Below are positions 17,005 through 25,873 of a stretch of 64,000 bases of DNA, in pieces (the first letter of the stretch is position 1; each line of letters begins with the position of its first letter). Source of the DNA: Gracilibacillus alcaliphilus (GTDB taxonomy: Bacteria; Bacillota; Bacilli; Bacillales; Amphibacillaceae); NCBI RefSeq assembly GCF_016909015.1, contig NZ_JAFBFA010000017.1, positions 31,542-95,541 of the forward strand. Reading direction: 5' to 3'. Position numbers and translations under genes: made by a program. The notes under the pieces were generated by a model. That model did no database searches, was not told the DNA's origin, and saw nothing but the letters and a program-made list of their open reading frames with translations.

Positions 17005-17907
17005 CTAAATATAATAAAGCTTCACATTAATATCTTGATCATGATTGCCAAAGTGACGGCCAAATAAAGTCAACCCTCCAACATGTTCCGCCTCTTCTTT
17101 TACTTCCATACGCAGTTTCCACAAGTCGATCCCAGTATCTAAATCAGCGATCGTTACATCTGATAATGGTTCACCATCCATATAGGTACCATGGGAAGTA
17201 ATCCGGATCGTTTTCAATAAACCATATTGATTTAGATTATCCGGCCACCATTCTGGTGTATACATTCCTCTTATATCTGCATAATCCCCGGGGCTTTGCC
17301 ATGTCCCTAACTCTTGGTCATTAAGCGAAAAGGTAATATCAGAAGGCCAGACGTCATTAGAAAAAGGAAATTCAGAACCAATCTCAAAGCTTATCTCCAA
17401 TTGCTGCAATTGATCAGCTTCTTGTAAATAATTAGGCGTCTTATATTCAATAAATCCTTGGGTAAACCAAAGAATACTTGCTTGCATACGTTGTGGATCC
17501 ATAAAATATTTCGTTTGATCAACAGGCCCAATAAAATCTTTACTTGTAGCTAGCCCACATGTCGGTTTGACTTGATAATCGGTGAAATGGCCGATAGGGA
17601 TCGATGTTTCGTAAGTAGCAAAAGAATGATAAATTTTTTTCGGGAAATTGACTTCAATATGATCAACCTTCAAGATGGAGATTCGTTGTAATCCAGACTT
17701 GCCAGGGATTTTCTCGGTACGAATAATACCAGCTTCTTCTAGCTTTTCGACATGTTTTTTGACAATCGGGCTGCTAATTCCTAGGACAGCAGATAGCTCC
17801 TTAATATTCATTTTGTTTTTCGATAGTAATTGAATGATTTCGAGTCTTACCTCACTTGCTAAGGCAGAGAATACGGGTAAGGAAGTCTTATTAATTTCTA
17901 ATTGCAT
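17005..17907 (-). CDS. ArsR-type transcriptional regulator with large C-terminal domain
   Basis: 300 residues. The winged helix at about 8-80 reads FSALASEVRLEIIQLLSKNKMNIKELSAVLG... (ArsR/SmtB start) and ends HVEKLEEAGIIRTEK; metal-binding cysteines typical of ArsR are absent. A beta-rich domain of about 200 residues follows, with YTPEWWPDNLNQYGLLKTIRI, seen in Firmicute regulators located near glycoside hydrolase genes; it probably binds a ligand. Target genes are not obvious here; the downstream kinase-like gene may be co-transcribed. Ligand and operators are unknown. Confidence 0.82.
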   Translation of the reverse strand: MQLEINKTSLPVFSALASEVRLEIIQLLSKNKMNIKELSAVLGISSPIVKKHVEKLEEAGIIRTEKIPGKSGLQRISILKVDHIEVNFPKKIYHSFATYETSIPIGHFTDYQVKPTCGLATSKDFIGPVDQTKYFMDPQRMQASILWFTQGFIEYKTPNYLQEADQLQQLEISFEIGSEFPFSNDVWPSDITFSLNDQELGTWQSPGDYADIRGMYTPEWWPDNLNQYGLLKTIRITSHGTYMDGEPLSDVTIADLDTGIDLWKLRMEVKEEAEHVGGLTLFGRHFGNHDQDINVKLYYI

Positions 17908-18133
17908 TGCGTTATCAGCTACTTTCTATACATAAGTGTCTCTATATTATACCTAAGTTCTAGGGAGGATTCACCAAAAGGATTTCAAAAAAAATCAGTT
18001 TATTGTTGGCTAATTTCGTCTTTTTAAGGTTAAATATGGGTATAACAATCATAGAGGATAATTTCCATTCATGGAAGTTGTAGTATGATTGATAAGTGAT
18101 AGAAAAGCTATTTCAACTAGGAGGCGGAAGTTT

Positions 18134-20770
18134 TTGGCAACCTATCAACGTACAAAAGAAGAAATACTAAAGCAATGGGAAGTAGATCAACGATCGGGAC
18201 TATCTAATGATCGGGTAAAACAAAGACTTGAGCAAGAAGGCTACAATGAAATAGCAGATCGTGAAAAGGTGCCTACTTGGAAAATATTTTTGGAAACCTT
18301 TAAAGATGCGATGGTTATTGTGCTGTTAGCGGCAGCCTTGGTTCAGCTTTTGCTTGGGGAAATGATAGAATCGATCATTATCTTTATTGTTATTTTATTA
18401 AATTCGGTGATCAGTGTTATCCAAACGAAAAAGGCAGAAAGTTCTTTAGAGGCATTGCGAGATATGTCTGCACCAGAGGCAAAGGTAATCAGGGATGGAA
18501 CAAATCAAGTGGTAATGGCCCGAGAATTAGTGTCTGGAGATATTGTATTGCTGGAAGCAGGAGACTACATACCTGCAGATGGGCGTTTGATTGAGGCCGA
18601 ATCCTTTAAGGTCAATGAAGGCATGTTAACTGGTGAGTCTAATGCAGTGGATAAAATAACCGACCCTATTGCAGAAGAAGTCTCGATTGGTGACCAAGTC
18701 AATATGGTCTTTTCCAGTTCACTTGTAGTTAATGGCCGGGCTGCTTTCGTAGTCACTGCTACGGGTGAGAAAGCGGAAATAGGTAAGATTGCCGAAATGA
18801 TTGAAACGGCAGAACAGAAGCAAACACCACTGCAACGCAAGCTTGATTCATTTAGTAAAAAGCTGGGCATTGCTATTTTGCTTATCTGTATCCTTATTTT
18901 TGCTGTTCAAGTAGGCCGGATTTGGTTTAGTGACATTGAAGTAGATATGACTCAAGCGGTGTTAGAAGCATTAATGTTTTCCGTAGCAATTGCTGTTGCT
19001 GCTATACCAGAAGCTTTGCAATCGATCGTTACGATTGTATTGTCGGTGGGTACCAATAAAATGGCGAAACAACATGCCATTATCCGCCGTCTGCCGGCAG
19101 TAGAAACGTTAGGGTCAACCAGTGTGATCTGTACGGATAAGACAGGGACATTGACAAAAAATGAAATGACGGTAACTAAAGTATTTATACCGGAAATGAA
19201 TGAGGTATTTACACAGACAGAGTGGAATCAATCCGAACGGCTGTTAGTGCTGGCTGCTGTTTTATGTAATGACTCGTATATAAATGAGGAAGGCAGTGAG
19301 ATTGGAGACCCAACAGAGATTGCACTAATTCGTTTGACAGAAAAGCAAGGAGAGTCGTATCAATCTCTGCGTGAGAATTATCAACGACAGGCAGAACTGC
19401 CGTTTGATTCAGATCGTAAGATGATGTCAACTGTTCACACCATTGATGGAAAACGGATGATGCTAGTGAAGGGCGGACCTGATGTGGTATTAGATCGGAC
19501 AAACTCGATTTTTGCATCTGGTAAGGTTGAGCAAATGACAGATCAGTGGCTGCAACAGCTAGCTGACCAAAATGAAGCATACTCGAATCAAGCACTACGC
19601 GTCCTAGCGTTTGCCTATAAGGAAATACAGGAAGATCATAATTTGACATTGGAGGATGAGCAAGGACTCACCTTTATCGGATTTATGGCTATGATTGATC
19701 CGCCGCGTGAGGCTGTGTATGGAGCAATTGAAGACGCCAGTAAAGCCGGAATTAAACCGGTTATGATCACTGGTGACCATAAAACTACAGCTCAAGCGAT
19801 TGGTCGGGATATTGGTTTAATGGGTGAGAAAGACTTAGCTTTGACAGGGAAGGAGCTAGACCAGCTGTCTGATCAAGAATTAGATGCCAAGTTGGAACGT
19901 ATTTCTGTCTATGCCAGGGTATCGCCTGAGAATAAGATTCGAATTGTGAAGGCATGGCAAAGAAAGAACCAAATTACGGCAATGACTGGTGATGGAGTCA
20001 ATGATGCACCGGCATTAAAACAGGCCGACATCGGTATTGGTATGGGAAGCGGAACCGATGTAGCCAAAGATGCCGCTGCCATGGTGCTTACAGATGATAA
20101 TTTTGTCTCGATTGTCAAGGCTGTAAGTGTTGGGCGTACTGTTTTCGATAATATCAAAAAAGCGATCGCCTACTTATTCGCAGGCAATCTCGGGGCGATT
20201 ATTGCGATTGTCTTTGCGGTTATCATGAATTGGGCCAACCCTTTTACGGCTTTGCAGCTGCTCTTTATTAACTTAGTAAATGATTCCTTGCCTGCGATTG
20301 CTTTAGGTATGGAGAAATCAGAGCCTAATGTGATGAAGCGTAAGCCGCGTCAGACGGATGAAGGTATTTTTGCTGGCGGAACATTGCGTTCAGTTGTGAT
20401 TAGGGGAATATTAATCGGGGCAGCAGTTATTACCTCACATTATATTGGTCTGCAGCATTCTGATGAAATGGGAGTTGCCATGGCCTTTACGGCGTTGATT
20501 CTCTCAAGAACACTGCAAACCTTCCCTGCAAGATCCAATGTCCAAACTGCCATTGGAGCAGGATTCTTTCGGAATAAGTATGCAATTGGAGCCGTAGTAG
20601 TAGGCTTCTTACTATACTTGCTTACGATTATGCCATTTGCCCGTGATATCTTCCATATACCAAGTGAATTCGGATGGACAGAAGGATTGATTGCTTTTGG
20701 TTTAGCATTAGGCAGTATGGTTTTGATGGAGGTATTTAAATTGATTCGTGTCAAAAGGGAACAAGCTTAA
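18134..20770 (+). CDS. Cation-transporting P-type ATPase, Ca2+ type (PII)
   Basis: ATP-driven Ca2+ export across the membrane, 878 residues. N-terminal domain, then M1-M4 with AIPEALQSIVTIVLS, the phosphorylation motif CTDKTGTLT (Asp about residue 335), KGGPD, MITGDH, and MTGDGVNDAPALK. M6 reads LLFINLVNDSLPAIALGME, keeping the Asn and Asp that bind Ca2+ in SERCA. The PEAL form in M4, rather than PEGL, and the M6 region resemble Listeria LMCA1. The start is TTG at 18134, nine bases after AGGAGG; the earlier frame upstream has no ribosome site. Monocistronic with a terminator. Confidence 0.9.
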   Translation: MATYQRTKEEILKQWEVDQRSGLSNDRVKQRLEQEGYNEIADREKVPTWKIFLETFKDAMVIVLLAAALVQLLLGEMIESIIIFIVILLNSVISVIQTKKAESSLEALRDMSAPEAKVIRDGTNQVVMARELVSGDIVLLEAGDYIPADGRLIEAESFKVNEGMLTGESNAVDKITDPIAEEVSIGDQVNMVFSSSLVVNGRAAFVVTATGEKAEIGKIAEMIETAEQKQTPLQRKLDSFSKKLGIAILLICILIFAVQVGRIWFSDIEVDMTQAVLEALMFSVAIAVAAIPEALQSIVTIVLSVGTNKMAKQHAIIRRLPAVETLGSTSVICTDKTGTLTKNEMTVTKVFIPEMNEVFTQTEWNQSERLLVLAAVLCNDSYINEEGSEIGDPTEIALIRLTEKQGESYQSLRENYQRQAELPFDSDRKMMSTVHTIDGKRMMLVKGGPDVVLDRTNSIFASGKVEQMTDQWLQQLADQNEAYSNQALRVLAFAYKEIQEDHNLTLEDEQGLTFIGFMAMIDPPREAVYGAIEDASKAGIKPVMITGDHKTTAQAIGRDIGLMGEKDLALTGKELDQLSDQELDAKLERISVYARVSPENKIRIVKAWQRKNQITAMTGDGVNDAPALKQADIGIGMGSGTDVAKDAAAMVLTDDNFVSIVKAVSVGRTVFDNIKKAIAYLFAGNLGAIIAIVFAVIMNWANPFTALQLLFINLVNDSLPAIALGMEKSEPNVMKRKPRQTDEGIFAGGTLRSVVIRGILIGAAVITSHYIGLQHSDEMGVAMAFTALILSRTLQTFPARSNVQTAIGAGFFRNKYAIGAVVVGFLLYLLTIMPFARDIFHIPSEFGWTEGLIAFGLALGSMVLMEVFKLIRVKREQA

Positions 20771-20779
20771 CTTATAATC

Positions 20780-20805
20780 AAGCCTCTCAGTGTGAGGGGC
20801 TTTTT
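20780..20805 (+). terminator. Rho-independent terminator of the P-type ATPase
   Basis: AAGCCTCTCA and TGAGGGGCTTTTT with a short loop. Confidence 0.9.
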
Positions 20806-20861
20806 GTGTATGTCTTTTGAAAAAAAGGATAAGCTGTTTATACTAGTTGCTGAAAGGCAGA

Positions 20862-20939
20862 GTGGCCAGTAAGACTTATCAAGTGGCCACTAAACTCATC
20901 AAGGCGGCCAGAAAAGCTGGTTAAGTAGCCAGTAAGCAG
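20862..20939. repeat. 21-bp tandem repeat, four units
   Basis: Units start at 20862, 20883, 20904 and 20925 with GTGGCCAGTAAGACTTATCAA and variants; the spacing is exactly 21 bp and the last unit is partial. Period 21 would stay in one frame, but stop codons occur and no ribosome site is seen. Confidence 0.85.
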
Positions 20940-21045
20940 TGTAAGAGCATTCCCTATCGTCTAAGAAAAGGTCAGATAGGATTTTCTTTCATTTCTGACA
21001 TGGAAAATAGTATAATGAGTATAAGTGAAGAAGGGGGCAGTCATC

Positions 21046-21888
21046 ATGATGAACGCGTTAGTATTACAATCAGACTTTGGTTTAGAAGATGGAGCAGTCA
21101 GTGCAATGAAAGGTGTTGCACACAATGTAAGTAAAGTCATCCCAATATATGATAACACCCATGATATACCGCCTTTCGATATTTGGGCAGGCTCTTATCG
21201 ATTATTACAGACTGTTGGTTATTGGCCGGAGCATACGGTTTTTGTCTCGGTAGTCGATCCTGGTGTCGGATCAGAGCGGAAGAGTATTGTTGCCAAAACC
21301 AATAATAATCAATATATTGTCACTCCTGATAATGGAACATTGACTCATGTTCATCAAAAAGTGGGTATCAAAGAAATCAGAGAGATTGATGAAGAGGTAA
21401 ATCGCTTGCCGAAGTCAGGTGCTTCCCATACATTTCATGGCCGGGATATTTATGCATACACTGGTGCGCGTTTAGCTGCCGGGGTGATCAAATTCGAAGA
21501 GGTGGGACATGAATGTAAGATAGAAGAAATGGCACAGCTGACCTTTTATGACCCAAAAAAGCAAGACAATATGATCAGTGGAACGATTGATATTTTAGAT
21601 GTACGGTTTGGAAATCTATGGACAAATATTAGCCGCGAATTATTTCTTTCACTGGGAATTAATTATGGCGACACGGTTGAAATAGAGATCACCAATGATA
21701 TCAGGCGAGTATACCGGAATAGTATGACATTTGGCCGATCCTTTGCTTCGATTCAGATCGGGGAGGGTGTTCTCTATGTGAACTCATTGGATAATATGGC
21801 AGTAGCAATTAATCAAGGATCTTTTGCGAAAGCACATAATATTGGTACAGGGCCAAGCTGGCATATTACAATTAAGCGTATAGATTAA
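21046..21888 (+). CDS. SAM hydroxide adenosyltransferase (DUF62 family)
   Basis: Splits S-adenosylmethionine with water to adenosine and methionine; homologous to fluorinase but lacking its loop. 280 residues. Motifs: LQSDFGLEDGAVSAMKGV near the start with the SAM-binding Asp, FVSVVDPGVGSERKSIV, VTPDNGTLT and FHGRDIYAYTGARLAAG, with the active Asp-Arg-His set typical of DUF62 (FHGRD). ATG 21046 is chosen from AGGGGG at 21032-21037. TATAAT at 21011 is the likely -10. Two more genes follow closely and may be co-transcribed. Confidence 0.9.
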   Translation: MMNALVLQSDFGLEDGAVSAMKGVAHNVSKVIPIYDNTHDIPPFDIWAGSYRLLQTVGYWPEHTVFVSVVDPGVGSERKSIVAKTNNNQYIVTPDNGTLTHVHQKVGIKEIREIDEEVNRLPKSGASHTFHGRDIYAYTGARLAAGVIKFEEVGHECKIEEMAQLTFYDPKKQDNMISGTIDILDVRFGNLWTNISRELFLSLGINYGDTVEIEITNDIRRVYRNSMTFGRSFASIQIGEGVLYVNSLDNMAVAINQGSFAKAHNIGTGPSWHITIKRID

Positions 21889-21899
21889 GGAGTCTTTGA

Positions 21900-22766
21900 A
21901 TGAGTAATTGGTTAAAGGAATTTAATAGCTTGTTTAAGCGATTTGTATTAGCTGCCAATGTGCTGCCGGCTTTGTTTGGGTTTTTGCTGGCAAGCCGATA
22001 CTATGGCATCGCTTTTCAAGACTATTGGTTGGAATTTGTATTACTAATGCTGGGCAGTGTGCTGCTTATAGCAGGTGCACTTACTTTAAATAATTGGCTG
22101 GAAGCTGATGTAGATAAACTAATGGAACGCACGCAAAAGCGGCCGACCGTCACTGGAACTTTGTCGTTACGTACGGTCTTGATCATTGGAATCATCCTAA
22201 GCAGTGCAGGACAATTGGTCTTATTGTTAATTAATTTAGAAGTGGCGCTCTATGGCTTTATTGGCTGGTATACATATGTGGTTATTTATACCATTTGGAC
22301 AAAACGGCGCGTAACATGGAATACGCATGTAGGCAGTGTTTCAGGCGCGGTTACCCCTCTGATGGGATGGGCGGTCATTGATTCCGCTATACACCCCATA
22401 CCACTTTCTCTGTTTGTGATCATGTTTCTATGGCAAATGCCTCACACTTATGCGATTGCGATTCGGAAATTTGATGACTATAAACGAGCAGGTTTAAAGA
22501 TGCTGCCGGTTGTCAAAGGTTACCAAGTGACGATTCGCCGTAATGCTGTATATATTGCTTTATTATTGTTGGTACCATTCCTTGTACAAGGTTTTTCTCT
22601 GAGCTTTTACGTGTTGATTACGCTGTTGAATACTGTTTGGCTGTTGATTGCTTTATACGGATTTAAGGCAGATCCACTGATTAAGTGGGCGAATATCTTG
22701 TTTGGCAGTTCGTTAGGCTATTTAATGACTGTTTTTATTTTATATTTGCTTTTTGTACCAGTATAA
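21900..22766 (+). CDS. ctaB: Protoheme IX farnesyltransferase (heme O synthase)
   Basis: Adds a farnesyl group to heme B to make heme O for cytochrome oxidases; integral membrane UbiA-type prenyltransferase, 288 residues with about eight membrane segments. The first Asp-rich motif NNWLEADVDKLMERTQKRP and the second region FLWQMPHTYAIAIRKFDDYK with GLKMLPVVKG are the CtaB signatures. AAGGAG ten bases before ATG. It is 11 bases from the SAM hydrolase gene. The usual partners ctaA or oxidase genes are absent, so it is separated from the oxidase operon. Confidence 0.95.
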   Translation: MSNWLKEFNSLFKRFVLAANVLPALFGFLLASRYYGIAFQDYWLEFVLLMLGSVLLIAGALTLNNWLEADVDKLMERTQKRPTVTGTLSLRTVLIIGIILSSAGQLVLLLINLEVALYGFIGWYTYVVIYTIWTKRRVTWNTHVGSVSGAVTPLMGWAVIDSAIHPIPLSLFVIMFLWQMPHTYAIAIRKFDDYKRAGLKMLPVVKGYQVTIRRNAVYIALLLLVPFLVQGFSLSFYVLITLLNTVWLLIALYGFKADPLIKWANILFGSSLGYLMTVFILYLLFVPV

Positions 22767-22791
22767 GTGTGTGTTCTTGAGGAGGATGGAT

Positions 22792-23187
22792 ATGAATTGT
22801 CAAGTTACCATTAATATGCCGATATCCAACGATGAAATCCCTGCATTACGCGAGCGAGTCGGCTGGGAACGGCGAGATCAAGATTACCCTCATTTATTAG
22901 AGCGCTGCAACTTTTGGGCAGGAGCTCGCGACCAGCATGGTCATTTGATTGGTTTCGGTTATATCTGTGGGATGGCATTAGAACATGGCTATCTAGAGGA
23001 TATTATCGTGGATCCCTCTTATCAAGGGCAGGGAATTGGAACACAGATAGTACAGGCCTTGTTACAAGAAGCTGATCAATCTGAAATAGAGGTAGTAACC
23101 ACTACCTTTGAAAAGGGACGGGCAGATTTTTATGAGAAGTCAGGCTTTACCGTTGGTTATGGCGGTGTCTGGAAAAGAAAAAAATAG
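22792..23187 (+). CDS. GNAT family N-acetyltransferase
   Basis: 131 residues. The acetyl-CoA pyrophosphate loop is DPSYQGQGIGTQIV (about residues 84-97, Q/RxxGxG/A form) and the C-terminal end FYEKSGFTVGYGGVWKR is typical. The substrate cannot be inferred. The ribosome site AGGAGG at 22780 fits ATG 22792; a TTG-led longer frame overlaps ctaB. It is probably the last gene of the operon starting with the SAM hydrolase. Confidence 0.9.
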   Translation: MNCQVTINMPISNDEIPALRERVGWERRDQDYPHLLERCNFWAGARDQHGHLIGFGYICGMALEHGYLEDIIVDPSYQGQGIGTQIVQALLQEADQSEIEVVTTTFEKGRADFYEKSGFTVGYGGVWKRKK

Positions 23188-23217
23188 GGACACACGCAGT
23201 CAGTGTATCCCTATTTA
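23183..23217. terminator. Bidirectional terminator between converging genes
   Basis: AAATAGGGACACACG and CAGTGTATCCCTATTT arms form a hairpin with T runs on both strands, between the GNAT gene and the PepSY gene. Confidence 0.85.
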
Positions 23218-23221
23218 CTGT

Positions 23222-23854
23222 TTAATCATTCAAATCTTGAGAAATGGAGACAATTTCGCCGGTATAGGCGTCAATTTCTAAATCAATTTCTGCTTCATCG
23301 GTGACGATCTCTATTTCGTAGTATTGACGACCATCATCATCGTCTAACTCCAAATCGGTAATTTTGCCATCATATTCTTGTAAGGCAATGGCAGAAGCCT
23401 CGTCAGCAGATAACAGTGTTTTTTTGTCGGTGGCATTGTTTTTGTTTTTCTGTTCCTTTTGTTGCTCTTCTTGTTTTGATTCATCAGCTTTATTATTGTC
23501 ATTATTATCGTTTTTGTTGTCTTTATTGTCGTTAGCTGTTTCTGTAGCAGCCTCTTGTTGATCTGCTCGGAACATATTTTCTTCCAGTTTTAAGACCTCG
23601 CCAGTCTCTGCGTCGATGGTTAAATCATAAAAGCGGTCACTACCTTTAATTTCGATTTCATATACTTTTTTATTATCTTCATCGTCTAATTCCAACTGAA
23701 CAATATCTCCAGTGAATTGTGTTGATACTTTTTCGCGCGCTTCGTCTTCTGTCATCATCGCGCTTGCCGGGCTGGTAGTGAATTGCCAGATTGCCAAGAT
23801 TCCACCTATGATAATTAAGCCAGCTACGGTTATGATAAATTTTTTATGTTTCAT
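23222..23854 (-). CDS. PepSY domain protein, secreted or membrane anchored
   Basis: 210 residues. An N-terminal hydrophobic segment (FIITVAGLIIIGGILAIWQF) anchors it or acts as a signal. Two PepSY domains, about 33-95 and 143-208, are separated by a low-complexity Asn/Lys/Asp/Glu/Gln-rich linker. Both end in EIVSISQDL/GEVLKLEEN type turns. Family members modulate proteases or bind cations. GGGGGACATAAAA precedes the ATG. In Bacillus subtilis, PepSY proteins YkoI and YkoJ are next to the YkoGH two-component system; here a related kinase/regulator pair lies just upstream, suggesting regulation by it (inference). Confidence 0.88.
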   Translation of the reverse strand: MKHKKFIITVAGLIIIGGILAIWQFTTSPASAMMTEDEAREKVSTQFTGDIVQLELDDEDNKKVYEIEIKGSDRFYDLTIDAETGEVLKLEENMFRADQQEAATETANDNKDNKNDNNDNNKADESKQEEQQKEQKNKNNATDKKTLLSADEASAIALQEYDGKITDLELDDDDGRQYYEIEIVTDEAEIDLEIDAYTGEIVSISQDLND

Positions 23855-23988
23855 TTTTATGTCCCCCTTGTATTAGTTGTTAAGTATATTATACCTCACT
23901 AAAATAAAGAGACGCTGTGAGAAAAATGAGAAAATGATGAGAAAATAAAAATCTTTTGTTCAGAATAGTGAAAAAGGGGCAGAATGAG

Positions 23989-24228
23989 ATGAATACGCTC
24001 CGATTTATGGGGTTAATTATTTATTATCCTTTATCGAGGCGAGTGTACAATGAAGAGACAAATCAAGTGATCTTCATTAACCAACTTTTGGATGAAATTC
24101 ATGGTATCATCGAAATCGATGGCAGCAAAATCAACCTTCATCCAAGGTTTAATGTGCATTTTTCGATAGAAAGTACAGAATTACCGTCGCTATCAACTTT
24201 GAAGAAGAATAAAATGATCATGTTGTAA
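23989..24228 (+). CDS. Small hypothetical protein
   Basis: 79 residues starting MNTLRFMGLIIYYPLSRRVY with AAGGGG about ten bases upstream of the ATG. No signal or domain is recognised. It lies divergent from the PepSY gene. Codon use looks ordinary, but evidence that it is translated is limited to the ribosome site and an uninterrupted frame. Confidence 0.4.
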   Translation: MNTLRFMGLIIYYPLSRRVYNEETNQVIFINQLLDEIHGIIEIDGSKINLHPRFNVHFSIESTELPSLSTLKKNKMIML

Positions 24229-24303
24229 CTTTCTCACTTCAAGGTTATCTGATTTCAGAGAAGCCTAAGAGGGCGGATCAGTCGATTCCTCTCTTGTTTT
24301 ATA

Positions 24304-24506
24304 AGGTCAGCAAGTATATAATTTTTCATGCGTTCATTCTTATGCAAGAACAGCCATGTCCAGCTCCAAGCGCCAAACTATAGAGATGTCACGACACGCC
24401 CCAATAAGTCAACATCGACTCCCTCCGTCGTCGTGTTTCCTTTATCTCCGTTGTGACGCTCCAATCTCTACGTTTTTAAAAGGGCGCTTTGCGCTTTTCA
24501 TTCTTG
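24304..24506 (+). repeat. Dispersed intergenic repeat, family C copy 2
   Basis: Matches copy 1 at 5967-6160 along nearly its whole length, same orientation. It ends 12 bases before the stop of the histidine kinase gene, which runs toward it, so its hairpins could act as that operon's terminator. Confidence 0.8.
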
Positions 24507-24517
24507 ATTTGCCAGTT

Positions 24518-25873
24518 CTAGATTGGCAATTGGATCGAGAAAGTTGAGCCTTTCCCTAATTCGGAATCAATGGTAATCGTGCCGCCATGGACATGTACAA
24601 TCTGATAACAAATAGCCAGCCCTAAGCCAGTCCCCCCAGCTTTGCGGCTTCTAGCCTTGTCTACCCGATAAAAGCGCTCAAAAATATGTTCTTTGTCTGC
24701 TTCTGACAGGCCGACTCCTTGATCCATGACAGAAATCGTTAGGATATTGTCTTGATTTGCTGTCTGGACGCTGACTTGTTCCTCACTGTATTTACAGGCA
24801 TTATCGATTAGGATATAGATTGCCTGATGGATCATCGCCTTATCGCCGCTATAATGTAAATCCACTTCTTCCATATTCTGATAGTGTACTTCTCGCTGAT
24901 AAGCTGTAGAGAGGGCGCGTATAGCCTCACGAACGAGTTGGCTGATATTGATATCTTGAAATAATAGGCTGCCTTGATTTTGACTCTTGGCGAGTGTAAG
25001 CATCTGGTCAGTCAAGTGTTTCATGCGCTCGGATTCGGATAAGATAGCCTCAGTCGCCTCATCCATTAATTCAGGACGTTCCTTGGCACGACGCTGAAGT
25101 AATTCTGCATAACTAGTTATAACAGATAGCGGTGTCCGTAATTCATGCGACGCATCTGACACGAAGCGTTCCTGTTTCTGAATGTTTTCTTCAATACGAT
25201 CAATCATGGCATTATATGCATGCTGCATTTCTGCAATTTCGTCGTTTTTCTTTCGGTTAAGCGAAAGCTTTTCCCATTTGCCGTTTTTAGGATTATCCTT
25301 TATTTTATCTGTAAGTGATTGAATCGGTTTTATCACAAACCCTGCTAACAAGTAACCAAAAAACAGAGTAGGTAATAACATCAGTCCTGTGGTTATAAGC
25401 AAGACAAGCTGAAGAGTTTGTAAAGTATCTGCCGTATGGTATAAGGCTTCACTTACTTGTAAGGTAACAACGGAACCATCATCCCAGATTATTGGAATCG
25501 ATATTTGAACATAAGGTGTCCCATCCTCATCGTGATTTAATGTCTGCTGCTCGGTAGTGGTGAAGGCAAAGGGCCAAGCTTCAAAAGACTTCTGTCTGTA
25601 TGCAGAATGAATCGGTTGAGCTTCTTCTTGTGAGATAACCCGAATCATCCCATTGGCTGGCAAGAATGCCCGCAGTAAGTCTTCTTTTGCTATTTCTGAA
25701 GCCTCTTCTTTTGTTAATGCCTCCATAATTGTTTCTGCCTCTTGTTTGATTCGATTCATTTCGCTAGTATTCACTTGATGTTGATATATTAAATAGATGG
25801 CACCATTCAGGAGAAGAACAACTGCGAAAATAAAGATGGTTAACAACAGCTGTAATTTCGTTCGTAATCTCAT
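24518..25873 (-). CDS. Sensor histidine kinase (YkoH/ArlS type)
   Basis: 451 residues. Membrane segments at about 10-30 and 155-180 bracket an extracellular sensor domain; a HAMP domain follows (about 180-235). The HisKA H-box is FVSDASHELRTPLSVI and the ATPase boxes are IYILIDNACKYS (N), MDQGVGL (G1) and GGTGLGLAIC (G2). Its start overlaps the stop of the response regulator by four bases (ATGA), so translation is coupled. Likely autophosphorylates on the H-box His and signals to the next gene; signal unknown, perhaps linked to the PepSY protein. Confidence 0.94.
   Translation of the reverse strand: MRLRTKLQLLLTIFIFAVVLLLNGAIYLIYQHQVNTSEMNRIKQEAETIMEALTKEEASEIAKEDLLRAFLPANGMIRVISQEEAQPIHSAYRQKSFEAWPFAFTTTEQQTLNHDEDGTPYVQISIPIIWDDGSVVTLQVSEALYHTADTLQTLQLVLLITTGLMLLPTLFFGYLLAGFVIKPIQSLTDKIKDNPKNGKWEKLSLNRKKNDEIAEMQHAYNAMIDRIEENIQKQERFVSDASHELRTPLSVITSYAELLQRRAKERPELMDEATEAILSESERMKHLTDQMLTLAKSQNQGSLLFQDINISQLVREAIRALSTAYQREVHYQNMEEVDLHYSGDKAMIHQAIYILIDNACKYSEEQVSVQTANQDNILTISVMDQGVGLSEADKEHIFERFYRVDKARSRKAGGTGLGLAICYQIVHVHGGTITIDSELGKGSTFSIQLPI

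Noticed and set aside
18089..18133. ATG-led extension of the P-type ATPase
   Set aside because: The upstream residues (basic, STRRRK) lack a ribosome site, while AGGAGG precedes the TTG at 18134.
20862..20939. Short CRISPR-like array
   Set aside because: Units are contiguous 21-bp repeats with no unique spacers and no cas genes.
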